A program made the position numbers and the translations under genes. This document shows, piece by piece, positions 26,029 to 36,262 of a DNA stretch of 64,000 nt; the first letter of the stretch is position 1; every line of letters begins with the position of its first letter. The DNA lies in contig CAJJAW010000006.1 in the NCBI GenBank assembly GCA_905182195.1, forward strand, positions 1 to 64,000. Reading direction: 5' to 3'. Below the pieces are notes generated by a model. It worked only from the letters and a program-made list of their open reading frames with translations. It searched no databases and was not told where the DNA came from. This DNA comes from Alphaproteobacteria bacterium UBA4588 (GTDB lineage Bacteria > Pseudomonadota > Alphaproteobacteria > Rhodobacterales > Rhodobacteraceae).

Positions 26029-26906
26029 GCGCAGGAAACAATACAAGACTTGGCGTTTTGTTGATGGTGGGGACAACTATAATCTTTGCAATCCAAGATG
26101 GGCTAAGCCTACATCTGTCGTCCACCTACAACGTTTATATGGTTGTAATGGTGCGCTATTGGTTCTTTGCAGCCTTTGTGATCACTATTTCAGCGAAACA
26201 AGCCGGGGGATTACGTAATGCGGCACGCACTAAGCAGCCTTTTCTACAAGGTTTCAGAGGTATTTTGTTGGCAGCCGAAATATGCGTGATGGTCTCAGCC
26301 TTCACCCTTCTGGGCCTAGTAGAAAGTCTAGCTATATTTTCTGCCTACACGCTTATAGTTGCGGCCCTTTCTGGCCCTATCTTAGGTGAAAGCGTGGGCT
26401 GGAGGCGCTGGTTGGCCATTGGAGTTGGGCTCTGCGGCGTGTTGATAATACTTAAACCAGGCATCGGAGTGTTTTCGCCATATGCCATCATTCCACTAGG
26501 CTCTGCGTTTATGTTCGCCCTTTATAGTCTGCTCACCCGCTATGTTGCCCGGTTGGACAGCACGGCCACAAGCTTCTTTTGGACCGGCGTGATCGGTTGT
26601 GTTTTTATGACAGTAATTGGTGCCTTTCATTTTGAAAATATGATCGCCACCGATTGGATGTTAATGCTATGTCTATGCTGCACTGGCGCCACCGGGCATT
26701 GGCTCCTAATTCGGTGTTATGAGGTCGCAGAAGCCAGCGCCGTGCAGCCTGTGACATATCTCCAATTAGTATTTGGCTCAACCATAGGGGTTCTCGTCTT
26801 TGGCGAGGTGATCAAACCCAATGTGGCTTTAGGTGCGGTTATTGTTGTCAGCGCAGGCTTATTTACGCTCTGGCGTGCAAGGGTGGCGCTTAATCCAACC
26901 GACTAA
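26025..26906 (+). CDS. DMT-family transporter (EamA)
   Basis: Start at the ATG 26025, overlapping mnmD by four bases; this removes an upstream frame extension that is only a shadow of mnmD. The 293-residue protein has about ten hydrophobic helices and two EamA halves, for example GVLLMVGTTIIFAIQDGLSL and PLGSAFMFALYSLLTRYVAR, with a C-terminal VTYLQLVFGSTIGVLVFGEV. Members export amino acids or other metabolites. Its 3' end overlaps that of the lytic transglycosylase by 17 bases. Confidence 0.87.
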   Translation: MSAGNNTRLGVLLMVGTTIIFAIQDGLSLHLSSTYNVYMVVMVRYWFFAAFVITISAKQAGGLRNAARTKQPFLQGFRGILLAAEICVMVSAFTLLGLVESLAIFSAYTLIVAALSGPILGESVGWRRWLAIGVGLCGVLIILKPGIGVFSPYAIIPLGSAFMFALYSLLTRYVARLDSTATSFFWTGVIGCVFMTVIGAFHFENMIATDWMLMLCLCCTGATGHWLLIRCYEVAEASAVQPVTYLQLVFGSTIGVLVFGEVIKPNVALGAVIVVSAGLFTLWRARVALNPTD

Positions 26907-28890
26907 CTGGGCGCCGCGATATCGCCGGGGAGGCATAGGCTGTAGGCGCTCTATAGTTGCCTTTCAACTCAGCCAAAAAGTTCAGGGGGACAACTTGCCC
27001 TGCCAAGCGGGCACGGTAGTTAGGCAGGCTTTCGGTCACCCGCATAACATAGTTTCTCGTTTCACTGAATGGTATTTGCTCGATCCAATCGACCACATCA
27101 ATCTTTCCTAGCCGAGGGTCGCCAAGCTTGATGGTCCAGTTTCGCGCCCGGCTGGGACCAGCATTATACGCAGCAGCTATGTGCACTGGACTGTTACCAA
27201 ATTCTTCTCGCAGTTCTTGTAGGTAGCGGATGCCAATCTTAGCGTTAAACTTCGGATCCTTTAACATTTTACTACGAGAGTAGCGCAATCCCAATTTTCC
27301 CGCCATTTCCTGCGCCGTTCGCGGCATGACTTGCATCAAGCCCAACGCTCCAACACCGGACACGGCGCCTATAAAAAATTCACTTTCTCGGCGCCCAATG
27401 GCAAGGGCCAATTCGGGCGCCACCTCATCTGTTTGCACCAGCAAGGGCATCAAAGGATAAAAATGCCTTTCCATCATGGTACCATAGCGCGACGCACGTT
27501 TTCCCAGCATCAATTCCAAATAGGGAATACCAAGCTCTTCAGCCATCCCACCCAGTTGCGCCATCCCCGTTGGACTTTGGCTCTCAAGCAAATGGGTTAA
27601 AAATCGCACCCCAAAGCGCGATCGGTCTATACTTATCAAAAGCAAGGCCGCCTTAAACACACTCGACTCAACAAAGGCAGCTTGCCGCCAACCCGGGTCC
27701 ACAACATTACCCGCAAGACTTCGCTGCATAGGCAGGCCTGCAGCATCCGCCGCCAGAAGCCCATAAAAAGACGTTTGGTATTTAGCGCCCTTTGTATACG
27801 CCCGCTGTGCTTGCTCAGACTGGGCCATGGCGTGCAAGGTTCGGCCCTGCCAGTAATGCGTGCGCCCCAGTGAAATCTCACTGCCCACTGCAGCTTCATG
27901 GTTTTTGAAATGCGCCAGGGCCGGCTTTGGATTTTTCAATTTGCGCAAAGCGATAAACCCTGCCAGCCATTCCAGCTCAGCATAGTCCTCACTAGCATCA
28001 AGGTGGTGGCTGGCCGCCACATCATAGGCTTTCTGATATTTCCCATCCCATAGCAAATCACGCGCAAGAGATAAACGCTGCTCTGCCCATTTTTCCGGCC
28101 GCCCCAAACTGACCGCAGTGGCAGATTTCTCCAAAAGAAGTTTGATGGCACCATCCGCTTTCTTGCGCACAAGCCGCCATTTAAACCGGTCGAAAGCCAA
28201 GCCTGGATCCGTCTTCAAGCTGTCAGGCACCTTAGCTAGAAACGCCGTGACCCCATTCTTGTTTTCCTGCAACGCCAAACGCGCCTTGGCCAATTTTACT
28301 TGGTCAGAACTTACAGAGGAAAGCATTCTTTTCGCTGATGATATAGCGCCTTGCCACAGCAACATATCCAACCGTGCCTCATGCATGGTCGCTAAATCCG
28401 CACCAAAGGCTTCTCTAAACTCCTGCTCAAGATCCGCATCCATGTTGAAACTGACCCAGCCCCATCGCGCCGCAGAAATAGCAGCAGTGGTCTGGCCTTC
28501 TTTGGCCAGAGCCTGGGCAAGCCGCAACGAACCCTGCGCTGTACGCGGCGCTTGTCCATCGAAAAAAGCAATGACATCCCCAGCCAGCGCATCTGGTTTA
28601 ATTGTGACTTCAGAGCGCTTACGCAAATAGGGTAAGCCAGGCCAGTCAGGCCTACGTACCAAAAATTCTTGTGCCGCTGCAAACTCACCTTTGCCAGCGC
28701 GCAACCGATCCCATTCGATCAGATCCAGACCCACATCCCCAGCCGGGCGCGCTAGACGCAAAGCCTCGTCCCAATTCCCTTTTCCTGTGGCTAAATAGGC
28801 TGCGCGCAAAGCGTCAATTGCCACAGTATCTTGCGCAGATACCTGGGGGCTAAATAAAATAGACATCAAAAGAAAAGGGATAATTCGCAT
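26890..28890 (-). CDS. Soluble lytic murein transglycosylase
   Basis: Start at the ATG in 28888-28890 gives a signal peptide MRIIPFLLMSILFSPQVSAQ and 666 residues. A long helical repeat region resembling the Slt70 U and L domains covers about residues 25-480. The catalytic SLT domain follows, with AIGRRESEFFIGAVSGVGAL carrying the Glu, then GLMQVMPRTAQEMAGKLG, AKIGIRYLQEL and AAYNAGPSRARNW. The enzyme cleaves peptidoglycan in the periplasm to 1,6-anhydromuropeptides. It is divergent from dapA. Confidence 0.93.
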   Translation of the reverse strand: MRIIPFLLMSILFSPQVSAQDTVAIDALRAAYLATGKGNWDEALRLARPAGDVGLDLIEWDRLRAGKGEFAAAQEFLVRRPDWPGLPYLRKRSEVTIKPDALAGDVIAFFDGQAPRTAQGSLRLAQALAKEGQTTAAISAARWGWVSFNMDADLEQEFREAFGADLATMHEARLDMLLWQGAISSAKRMLSSVSSDQVKLAKARLALQENKNGVTAFLAKVPDSLKTDPGLAFDRFKWRLVRKKADGAIKLLLEKSATAVSLGRPEKWAEQRLSLARDLLWDGKYQKAYDVAASHHLDASEDYAELEWLAGFIALRKLKNPKPALAHFKNHEAAVGSEISLGRTHYWQGRTLHAMAQSEQAQRAYTKGAKYQTSFYGLLAADAAGLPMQRSLAGNVVDPGWRQAAFVESSVFKAALLLISIDRSRFGVRFLTHLLESQSPTGMAQLGGMAEELGIPYLELMLGKRASRYGTMMERHFYPLMPLLVQTDEVAPELALAIGRRESEFFIGAVSGVGALGLMQVMPRTAQEMAGKLGLRYSRSKMLKDPKFNAKIGIRYLQELREEFGNSPVHIAAAYNAGPSRARNWTIKLGDPRLGKIDVVDWIEQIPFSETRNYVMRVTESLPNYRARLAGQVVPLNFLAELKGNYRAPTAYASPAISRRPVSRLD

Positions 28891-29012
28891 ATATGCGAAC
28901 CTGCGCTTTGTATCAAAAAGTTTCAATCGTAAATCTTGGCAAATCTTGTGGAGCAAGCTAGGGTTCGACGACTAAACCTCGGGCGCTCATGCCCCACCTG
29001 AAAGGAAGCGCT

Positions 29013-29885
29013 ATGATCACAGGATCTTTGCCTGCACTTGTCACGCCGTTTGCAAACGGCAAAGTGGATATAGATGCGCTCAAGAAACTTGTGGATTGGC
29101 ATATCGACGAAGGCAGTAACGGGTTGGTGCCAGTGGGCACCACTGGTGAAAGCCCTACGCTTACACATGAAGAGCATGACTTAGTTGTTGAAATTGTTGT
29201 GGCACAAGTCGCAGGCCGCGTGCCAGTGATTGCTGGCGCTGGCTCTAACAATACAGCCGAAACCGTTCGCCTTGTTAAAGCTGCCAAAGCAGCCGGTGCA
29301 TCTGCGGCATTAGTTGTAACACCCTATTACAACAAGCCTACACAAGCGGGTTTGAAGGCGCACTTCTTGGCTGCTGCCGACTGCAACATGGATATAATTA
29401 TTTATAATATTCCGGGTAGATCTTCTGTTGATATGAGTGTTGAGACTATGGGTGAATTGGCCCAACACAGATATATAATTGGTGTGAAGGATGCTACCGG
29501 AGATTTATCTCGCGTTCCAAAACAACGACTTACGTGTGGTAATGATTTTGTGCAGCTATCTGGCGAAGATGCGACCGCCCTTGGCTTCAATGCCCATGGT
29601 GGCATTGGCTGTATCTCCGTAACAGCAAATATGGCACCAGCTCTCTGCGCGCAAATGCAAGCAGCGACCATTGCTGGCGACTATGCTGCAGCACTCAAAA
29701 TTACAGATAGATTAATGCCCCTACATCTAGCGACCTTCCAAGAGCCTGGCTTAGTTAGTGCAAAATACGGTCTGTCAAAATTGGGGCTCTGCTCTGCAGA
29801 AGTGCGGTCACCTTTGGTGCCCCTTACCGATGATGCCAAATCAGCGATGGATGCAGCTCTGCGTTACGCTGGAGTTATCAACTGA
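29013..29885 (+). CDS. dapA: 4-hydroxy-tetrahydrodipicolinate synthase
   Basis: DapA condenses pyruvate and aspartate semialdehyde in the lysine and diaminopimelate pathway. Start ATG 29013 with AAAGGAAG upstream. The 290-residue TIM-barrel protein shows [15 protein letters not shown] near residue 43, [18 protein letters not shown] near 103 (Tyr133 region), the Schiff-base Lys in [11 protein letters not shown] near 161, and [14 protein letters not shown] near 186. Confidence 0.96.
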   Translation: MITGSLPALVTPFANGKVDIDALKKLVDWHIDEGSNGLVPVGTTGESPTLTHEEHDLVVEIVVAQVAGRVPVIAGAGSNNTAETVRLVKAAKAAGASAALVVTPYYNKPTQAGLKAHFLAAADCNMDIIIYNIPGRSSVDMSVETMGELAQHRYIIGVKDATGDLSRVPKQRLTCGNDFVQLSGEDATALGFNAHGGIGCISVTANMAPALCAQMQAATIAGDYAAALKITDRLMPLHLATFQEPGLVSAKYGLSKLGLCSAEVRSPLVPLTDDAKSAMDAALRYAGVIN

Positions 29886-29955
29886 TATGAGCAGGTGCGT
29901 GGCTGTAACGCACAGTACAGCACCTGACCTATGACTTCCGCCGGAACAAATATTG

Positions 29956-29969
29956 TGATCCGCGGATCA
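29956..29969. repeat. Short perfect palindrome between dapA and smpB
   Basis: TGATCCGCGGATCA is a 14-base perfect palindrome about 70 bases after dapA and 70 before smpB. It is a possible operator site; nothing else supports it. Confidence 0.3.
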
Positions 29970-30039
29970 ACAGGTCATTAGCCGTAACTTGAACTGACCC
30001 ATTGGCAAGTCTGCTCAGCCTCCATATATAAACCCCACT

Positions 30040-30516
30040 ATGGTCAATAAAAAGTCAGATCCTAATTATCGAATCATCGCTGAATATCGCCGCGCGCGAT
30101 ATGACTATGCGATTGAGAGCGACCTTGAATGTGGCGTCATACTGATGGGGTCCGAAGTTAAATCCTTACGTGAAATTTCTGGTAACATAGCCGAAAGCTA
30201 TGCAGCCGTTGAAGAGGGAGAGCTTTGGTTGGTGAACTCCTATATTGCGCCCTATGAACAGGCTAAAACATGGGGCCATGTGGAAAAACGCCGCCGCAAA
30301 TTGCTGGTGTCCAAACGTGAACTATCACGGCTTTGGAACTCCACACAGCGCGAAGGTATGACCCTTGTCCCCTTGGTTATGTATTTCAACCATGTTGGAC
30401 GGGTTAAAATCAAACTGGGTATAGCTAAGGGCAAAAAGAACCACGACAAACGTGCCACTGAGGCGAAGCGTGATTGGGGCCGCCAAAAGCAAAGACTTTT
30501 AAAACAGGGCATCTAA
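30040..30516 (+). CDS. smpB: SsrA-binding protein SmpB
   Basis: SmpB binds tmRNA and delivers it to stalled ribosomes for trans-translation. The 158-residue protein has the conserved [40 protein letters not shown] and [10 protein letters not shown], and a basic C-terminal tail [20 protein letters not shown] that enters the decoding centre in known structures. tmRNA itself was not seen in the window. Confidence 0.97.
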   Translation: MVNKKSDPNYRIIAEYRRARYDYAIESDLECGVILMGSEVKSLREISGNIAESYAAVEEGELWLVNSYIAPYEQAKTWGHVEKRRRKLLVSKRELSRLWNSTQREGMTLVPLVMYFNHVGRVKIKLGIAKGKKNHDKRATEAKRDWGRQKQRLLKQGI

Positions 30517-30633
30517 GCTGCCCTTTATCCATATTGCATTCACCCAGCAGAAATTATTGGAAAGCCTAGCGTCGATAACTCTTGTTTTGTTGGCCCAGCC
30601 CAGCTAAATCCGAATTAATCCAAAGGGGGCTGC

Positions 30634-31491
30634 ATGGCACAAGACGATCCCAAAACGCTTGTTTCTACAAATTGGCTCAAAGAGAATTTAAAACATCCCA
30701 ACTTGCGAGTCTTGGATGCAAGCTGGCATTTGCCTAACGAAAATCGTGATCCAGCATCAGAATTTGTACTTGGGCACATCCCAACCGCACGATTTTTTGA
30801 TATTGATGATATCTCTGACCACAGGTCTGCCCTCCCGCATATGGTTCCACCTGTGGAGAAATTCATGTCGCGTGTTCGAGCCTTGGGTATAGGCGATGGG
30901 CATCAGATCGTAGTCTATGACAGCAAGGGTCTATTTTCCGCTGCGCGCGTTTGGTGGCTGTTTCGGATGATGGGGCACAGTAAAATTGCAGTTTTGGATG
31001 GCGGCCTACCCAAGTGGATTGCTGATGGCAACCCAGTGGATAAGATCAAGCCAGTAATCCGGGACCGCCATATGACCGTGCAGCCGCAATCCCACATGGT
31101 GCGCGACGTCACGCAAGTTGCCCATGCCTCAAAGCTCCTCGACCATGAGATAATTGATGCCCGCGCCGCTGCCCGCTTTCGCGGTGAGGCACCAGAACCG
31201 CGCCCAGGTTTGCGCGCAGGCCATATTCCCGGCTCGAAAAACCTTCCTTTCACACAATTGCTCAATGGCGATCACACTATGAAAACTACGGCAGAAATGG
31301 CTCGTGAGTTTCAAAAGGCTGGTGTAAATCTTTCCAAACCTGTGATCACCACCTGCGGCTCAGGCGTAACAGCAGCGGTCCTGTCTTTGGCTCTCGAGCG
31401 CATGGGCAAGATTGACCACTCCCTTTATGACGGTAGCTGGACCGAATGGGGTCAATTCCCAACCCTTAATGTCGCCACTGGAGATAGTTGA
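30634..31491 (+). CDS. sseA: 3-mercaptopyruvate sulfurtransferase
   Basis: A tandem-rhodanese enzyme that moves sulfur from mercaptopyruvate to thiol acceptors or cyanide. The 285-residue protein has an inactive N-terminal domain with LRVLDASWHLP and HIPTARFFDIDDISD, and an active C-terminal domain with IDARAAARFRGEAPEPRPGL. The catalytic loop CGSGVTAAVLSLALER near residue 235 identifies the mercaptopyruvate type. It overlaps the aminotransferase start by four bases. Confidence 0.92.
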   Translation: MAQDDPKTLVSTNWLKENLKHPNLRVLDASWHLPNENRDPASEFVLGHIPTARFFDIDDISDHRSALPHMVPPVEKFMSRVRALGIGDGHQIVVYDSKGLFSAARVWWLFRMMGHSKIAVLDGGLPKWIADGNPVDKIKPVIRDRHMTVQPQSHMVRDVTQVAHASKLLDHEIIDARAAARFRGEAPEPRPGLRAGHIPGSKNLPFTQLLNGDHTMKTTAEMAREFQKAGVNLSKPVITTCGSGVTAAVLSLALERMGKIDHSLYDGSWTEWGQFPTLNVATGDS

Positions 31492-32675
31492 TGCTCAGCA
31501 ACCTTACCGCACAACCTCAAGATAAAATTCTGGCTCTTGTCGGTGCTTATCAGGCTGACCCACGACAGGACAAAATTGATCTCGGTGTAGGTGTCTATAA
31601 AGACTCAACAGGCGCCACGCCAATCATGCGCGCCGTCAAATCAGCAGAAGAACTACTCTGGCAAGCTCAAAAAACCAAATCCTACGTTGGACTTGCAGGC
31701 GATCCAGCTTTCTCCACTGCGATGTTTGAGTTAGTTTTAGACGGATCTGTGGCAGCCGATCGACTGTCTGCAGTTGCAACGCCCGGAGGAACTGGTGCAG
31801 TACGCCAAGCTTTGGAATTGATTAAAATAGCCTCTCCAAATGCAAAGGTTTGGCTATCAAATCCCACTTGGCCCAACCACCCTTCTATCGTAAATTATCT
31901 GGGTATGCCTTTGGCCGAATACCGCTATTTCGACACTGAGACCGGTTCCGTTGATTTTGAAGGCATGCTTGCTGATATCAAGGCTATTCCTGCAGGCGAT
32001 ATAGTGCTGCTGCATGGCTGCTGCCACAACCCCACCGGAGCAAACCTGACCTCCGAGCAAGAAGATCAAATCATCACCACTCTTGCTGAAAGTGGTGCAG
32101 TACCATTTGTCGATATTGCCTATCAAGGCTTTGGTGACGGTTTGGAAAAAGATGCCCGCTTCACCCGCAAGATTGCCAGCCAACTGCCAGAATGCTTAAT
32201 CGCAGCCAGCTGCTCAAAGAATTTTGGTATCTACCGTGAGCGTACTGGAATTTTGATGGCTGTCTCAGAGAGTGCATCGCTGCAGGCAATTACACAGGGA
32301 AATATGGCGTTCTTGAATCGTCAAAATTTTTCGTTCCCCCCTGATCATGGGGCACGCCTTGTGACAATGATTTTGGAAGATCAAACCCTACGCGGCCTAT
32401 GGTCCACAGAGCTGGAGCAAACCCGCATTAATATGCTGAACCTGCGCCAACAGTTAGCAGACGAGCTGCGCCAGCGCACTAATTCAGATAGGTTTGATTT
32501 TCTTGCCACCCACCGTGGGATGTTCTCACGTTTGGGCGTATCTGTGGACACTGTCGAAATACTTCGCTCTGACTTTGGTATCTATATGGTCGGTGACAGC
32601 CGGATCAACATTGCAGGTCTGAATTCACACACAGTGCCCATTCTGGCCCATGCCGTGTCACAAACAATAAAATAA
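31488..32675 (+). CDS. Aromatic/aspartate aminotransferase (class I)
   Basis: The 395-residue PLP enzyme belongs to the AspC/TyrB-type subgroup. DLGVGVYKDSTGATPIMRAV is the usual N-terminal signature, HGCCHNPTGANLT lies near residue 180, FVDIAYQGFGDGLEKDA near 205, and the PLP-binding Lys in AASCSKNFGIYRERTG near 240. The Arg386-type carboxylate site is in the C-terminus near DSRINIAGL. It can transaminate aspartate and aromatic amino acids, and cysteine to mercaptopyruvate in some cases, which would fit sseA upstream. Confidence 0.9.
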   Translation: MMLSNLTAQPQDKILALVGAYQADPRQDKIDLGVGVYKDSTGATPIMRAVKSAEELLWQAQKTKSYVGLAGDPAFSTAMFELVLDGSVAADRLSAVATPGGTGAVRQALELIKIASPNAKVWLSNPTWPNHPSIVNYLGMPLAEYRYFDTETGSVDFEGMLADIKAIPAGDIVLLHGCCHNPTGANLTSEQEDQIITTLAESGAVPFVDIAYQGFGDGLEKDARFTRKIASQLPECLIAASCSKNFGIYRERTGILMAVSESASLQAITQGNMAFLNRQNFSFPPDHGARLVTMILEDQTLRGLWSTELEQTRINMLNLRQQLADELRQRTNSDRFDFLATHRGMFSRLGVSVDTVEILRSDFGIYMVGDSRINIAGLNSHTVPILAHAVSQTIK

Positions 32676-32854
32676 CATCTAGGCTGCGGCCACCACCATA
32701 TCGATTACAGATAATTTTTTGCTTTTAGTCGCCAAATTATATGCCCAGTTCTCGTTATGATGGTAAAAAACCACCAAACATGCGAAACAGTATCAAACAA
32801 CCCCACTCATGCGCATTATCTTGTGCAAAAAAACGGCCCTAACTGAACAGGCAT

Positions 32855-34939
32855 ATGACAGAAAAACAATCGGGGCCGCGCAAGCGCAAACCTGCAACAC
32901 AAAAACCTATAGCAAAAAAGTTTAGCCGTTTTCGTGCATTGCTTTGGAAGCTTTTTTTGCTGCCATTTCGGATGGTATGGGCCATGTTTTGGCGTTTGGG
33001 TGTGGTCATCTTTCTGCTGGTGGGGCTCGGGGTTGCCTATTTCTTCACCAATCTCCCTGAAGTCTACGAGCTTGTGGACGGGCGGGCCAAAGGCTCCGTA
33101 ACTTTACTGGACCACAATGGCGATGTATTCGCCTGGCGTGGTGATCAATTTGGCGGGGTTGTGACTTCCCAAACAGTATCACCGTTCCTGAAAAATGCTG
33201 TTGTAGCTACCGAAGATCGCCGTTTTTATCGCCATCTTGGGTTGAGCCCACGCGGGGTAGCATCAGCCATCAGGATCAATCTTAGATCTGGCAGGGGACC
33301 ACTATCAGGCAATGGTGGATCTACCATCACCCAGCAAACAGCCAAGCTAATCTGTCTTGGGGTGAACTATGACCCAAAAGTTTGGAAATCAGAACGCGGC
33401 TATGAGCGTGACTGTCGACGCACCACATTGTGGCGCAAAATAAAGGAGGCTACATTTGCCTTGGCTTTGGAGGTTAAGTTTTCTAAAGACGAAATTCTGA
33501 CAATCTACCTGAACCGTGCCTTCCTTGGGGCAGGTGCACGCGGGTTCGAGGCTGCATCTCAGCGTTATTTTGGTAAGTCTGCGACTATGGTGAACGCAGC
33601 AGAGGCTGCAATGATGGCGGGACTTCTTAAGGCCCCGTCGCGCCTTGCCCCAACCGATAATTTGAGTGGCGCCCAGGCCCGAGCGGCAATTGTCATTGGA
33701 CTAATGCAAAGACAAAGTTACCTATCAAAGGCAGAGGCCAATTTTGCAATCACAATGCCCGCAACTCTAAGCGCGGCCGCAACAGCCCGCACAGGGGGGT
33801 ATTTTGCGGATTGGGTGATGGCCACTGGTCCAAAATTTTTCACGCGCAAAACCACCGAAGATGTAATCATCAGCACAACATTGGATAAAAACATCCAAAC
33901 TGCGGCAGAACAGGCTGTGCGCTCTATTTTTGACACAAAAATTGACGAAGGTTCCAAGGCACAGGTGGCAGTAATAGTTATGAGCGCGGACGGGGCAGTG
34001 CGTGCCATGATTGGTGGCCGTGACACACGCTCAACTGGCACCTTTAATCGCGCGACACAGGCCAAAAGGCAAACCGGTTCCGCATTTAAACCGTTTGTCT
34101 ACGCCACAGCTCTTGAGATTGGCTACACGCCATTTGATATTATACGCGACGAACCAATCACCCTTGATATAGCTGGTTCTGGCGCGTGGTCACCTTCCAA
34201 CTATAACAAAGAATTTGCAGGCGATGTTACTTTCACACGCGCGCTAGCAGAGTCTTTGAATATTCCCGCCGTCAAGATCTCAGAACATATTGGCCGTGGC
34301 TTAGTACGCAAAATTGCTACAGATTTTGGGGTTGCCAATGAATTGGCAAAAGGTCCAGCCTTGGCGCTCGGAGTTTCTGAGAGCACTTTGATTGAAATGA
34401 CTGGCGCATATGCTGGAATACTGAATGGTGGTTCATCCGTTCTGCCTTATGGTCTAGAGGCAATACGCCTTCAGGGTGACGCCGCGCCCCTCGCAGGTCG
34501 GACAGGCGGCATCGGGGAACGGGTAATAGATGAGAAATCTGCCAAAGCGCTGACCTACATGATGTATGAAGTCATACAAGGCGGCACAGGTCAAAGAGCT
34601 AAAATAGAAGGCGTTGAAACTGCTGGAAAAACTGGTACGACTCAGGCTGCCCGGGACGCCTGGTTTATTGGCTTTACCTCAGATTTTGTTGTGGGTGTTT
34701 GGATGGGATATGATGATAATACGCCACTCAAAGGTGTGACCGGTGGTGGCATACCAGCCGACATTTGGCGTGAAACCATGATAGCAATAACCAATCAGTC
34801 GGCCCCAGGGCCCCTGCCCATGCTGCGCGGCCCCTCACAAACTTCAGTGCAGTTGCCACCAATAGGCTCTTCTCAAGAAACTACGTCAGGGACCACAATT
34901 TTAGATACGTTGTTTGGAATATTGACTGGTAAGAACTAG
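32855..34939 (+). CDS. Class A penicillin-binding protein (transglycosylase/transpeptidase)
   Basis: The 694-residue protein polymerises and cross-links peptidoglycan. A basic cytoplasmic tail precedes one membrane helix (VVIFLLVGLGVAYFF, about residue 50). The GT51 domain has VVATEDRRFYRHLGLSPRG, GGSTITQQTAKLICLG and ILTIYLNRAFLGAGARGFEA. The transpeptidase has the nucleophile in TGSAFKPF (SxxK), SLN in ALAESLNIPA, and KTGT in TAGKTGTTQAARDAWF. The stop overlaps that of mlaC on the other strand (CTAG). Confidence 0.93.
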   Translation: MTEKQSGPRKRKPATQKPIAKKFSRFRALLWKLFLLPFRMVWAMFWRLGVVIFLLVGLGVAYFFTNLPEVYELVDGRAKGSVTLLDHNGDVFAWRGDQFGGVVTSQTVSPFLKNAVVATEDRRFYRHLGLSPRGVASAIRINLRSGRGPLSGNGGSTITQQTAKLICLGVNYDPKVWKSERGYERDCRRTTLWRKIKEATFALALEVKFSKDEILTIYLNRAFLGAGARGFEAASQRYFGKSATMVNAAEAAMMAGLLKAPSRLAPTDNLSGAQARAAIVIGLMQRQSYLSKAEANFAITMPATLSAAATARTGGYFADWVMATGPKFFTRKTTEDVIISTTLDKNIQTAAEQAVRSIFDTKIDEGSKAQVAVIVMSADGAVRAMIGGRDTRSTGTFNRATQAKRQTGSAFKPFVYATALEIGYTPFDIIRDEPITLDIAGSGAWSPSNYNKEFAGDVTFTRALAESLNIPAVKISEHIGRGLVRKIATDFGVANELAKGPALALGVSESTLIEMTGAYAGILNGGSSVLPYGLEAIRLQGDAAPLAGRTGGIGERVIDEKSAKALTYMMYEVIQGGTGQRAKIEGVETAGKTGTTQAARDAWFIGFTSDFVVGVWMGYDDNTPLKGVTGGGIPADIWRETMIAITNQSAPGPLPMLRGPSQTSVQLPPIGSSQETTSGTTILDTLFGILTGKN

Positions 34940-35541
34940 CCTAAGCTTGCAAGATCCTTGGTCAGGCGGCCAATGTCACCATTTCGTTCGTCTAAAAGGG
35001 CGCCCATCTCGACCCGCTCAGACGACAGTAGGCTAATACCCTCTATGATAATATCGAAAAACAATTTTTTCCCAGAGCGGTCAGAAACCCTAAAATATAC
35101 CTCAAAAGGCTCAGCCCCCTCAACTTGCACAGACGCGCCAACTTCAAAAAATTTACCGCGGTTAGTAGTATTTTTAACCACAATCGCACTGCCAATATAC
35201 TCCATAAATCGCTTGCCATATTTTCGCGCGATGTAGCCTCTAAAGACCCTACTAAAAGCTTCCAGTTCTTCAGAGCTCGCAGTGCGCGCACGCGGCCCCA
35301 AGGAAGACCTAGAGATTATATCTACATCTGCATATTGCTCAAAAATGCTCTCAAAAGCTGCTATCAATTTGGTTTGCGGGCCACCAGAATTGGTCGCCTG
35401 GTTAATTTCAGCGACTAACTGGTCCACCAATCTTCTAGCACTGTCACTATCAAGCGCAAAAGCCGGGCCAGTAACCACCACTGAGGCCACACCAAATAAA
35501 AAAAACCTGCGCCGTACGGTTAATTTATTCAAATTCTGCAT
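34936..35541 (-). CDS. mlaC: Phospholipid-binding protein MlaC
   Basis: MlaC is the periplasmic shuttle carrying phospholipids between MlaA at the outer membrane and the MlaFEDB transporter. Start at the ATG in 35539-35541, inside the end of mlaA (17-base overlap), giving 201 residues. The signal region has VRRRFFLFGVASVVVTG and resembles a twin-arginine or Sec leader ending FALD. The MlaC/Ttg2D domain follows: FSRVFRGYIARKYGKRFMEY and FEVYFRVSDRSGKKLFFDII, then IEGISLLSSER. Confidence 0.92.
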   Translation of the reverse strand: MQNLNKLTVRRRFFLFGVASVVVTGPAFALDSDSARRLVDQLVAEINQATNSGGPQTKLIAAFESIFEQYADVDIISRSSLGPRARTASSEELEAFSRVFRGYIARKYGKRFMEYIGSAIVVKNTTNRGKFFEVGASVQVEGAEPFEVYFRVSDRSGKKLFFDIIIEGISLLSSERVEMGALLDERNGDIGRLTKDLASLG

Positions 35542-36262
35542 AAGGATCGATGTAAGCATCACTGGGGTTGTCTTTCAATTGGAACCGACGGTTTTGCAAA
35601 TAAACTAATCTCGATTGAGCATAGCTATCGGCACTATCATAAAGAACTTCGTCAATTTGGTCACCATAAATTTGTCGTTTTTGCAAGATAGCACCAATCC
35701 CTGCCCAACTACGATAAGAGCTCATGGTTGGCTTCAAAACGGAGCTGGTTGGATCGAGCATCATATCAACGAAAATGCCCATCCCATCACGCATGTTAGA
35801 GGGACCGAAGAGTGGTATTTCTACATAGGCACCTTCCACAACCCCCCAGCGCTGGAGCGTTTGGCCAAAATCGGTATCGCGTCCTGCAAGACCAATCGAC
35901 TCAGATGGATCAAAAAGCCCAGCCAACCCGATTGTGCTGTTGACCACGAACCTCACTGTATTGTTGGCAGCAGCAGGGATATCCAATTGTAAAACATTGT
36001 TCACCACCGTGCCTGGCAGGCTCAAATTACTCGCAAAATTGCTAACACTGTCTTCCACCGCATCAGGCATCACATAGCTATAGCCCTTAGAAACGGGAGA
36101 TAATATGTTGCTATCAAGCCCTTTATTAAGAGCATGCACCCTGCGGTTCAAAGGCTCTAATGGATCGGCCACCACAGTCCCTGAGCGAGGGCTGCATGCA
36201 GACAAAAGCACAAAAAGAGCAATGAACTTAAAAAATGTAATTTTTTTAATTAGCTTAAACAT
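35525..36262 (-). CDS. mlaA: Outer-membrane lipoprotein MlaA (VacJ)
   Basis: MlaA removes mislocalised phospholipids from the outer leaflet. The 245-residue protein has a lipoprotein signal with lipobox LLSAC at residues 19-23. DPLEPLNRRVHALNKGLDSN matches the VacJ start, RFVVNSTIGLAGLFDPSESI the middle, and GRDTDFGQTLQRWGVVEGAY the characteristic central motif, followed by VEIPLFGPSNMRDGMG. It is translated ahead of mlaC with overlap. An AAAGAATG-type weak ribosome site is present. Confidence 0.95.
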   Translation of the reverse strand: MFKLIKKITFFKFIALFVLLSACSPRSGTVVADPLEPLNRRVHALNKGLDSNILSPVSKGYSYVMPDAVEDSVSNFASNLSLPGTVVNNVLQLDIPAAANNTVRFVVNSTIGLAGLFDPSESIGLAGRDTDFGQTLQRWGVVEGAYVEIPLFGPSNMRDGMGIFVDMMLDPTSSVLKPTMSSYRSWAGIGAILQKRQIYGDQIDEVLYDSADSYAQSRLVYLQNRRFQLKDNPSDAYIDPYAEFE

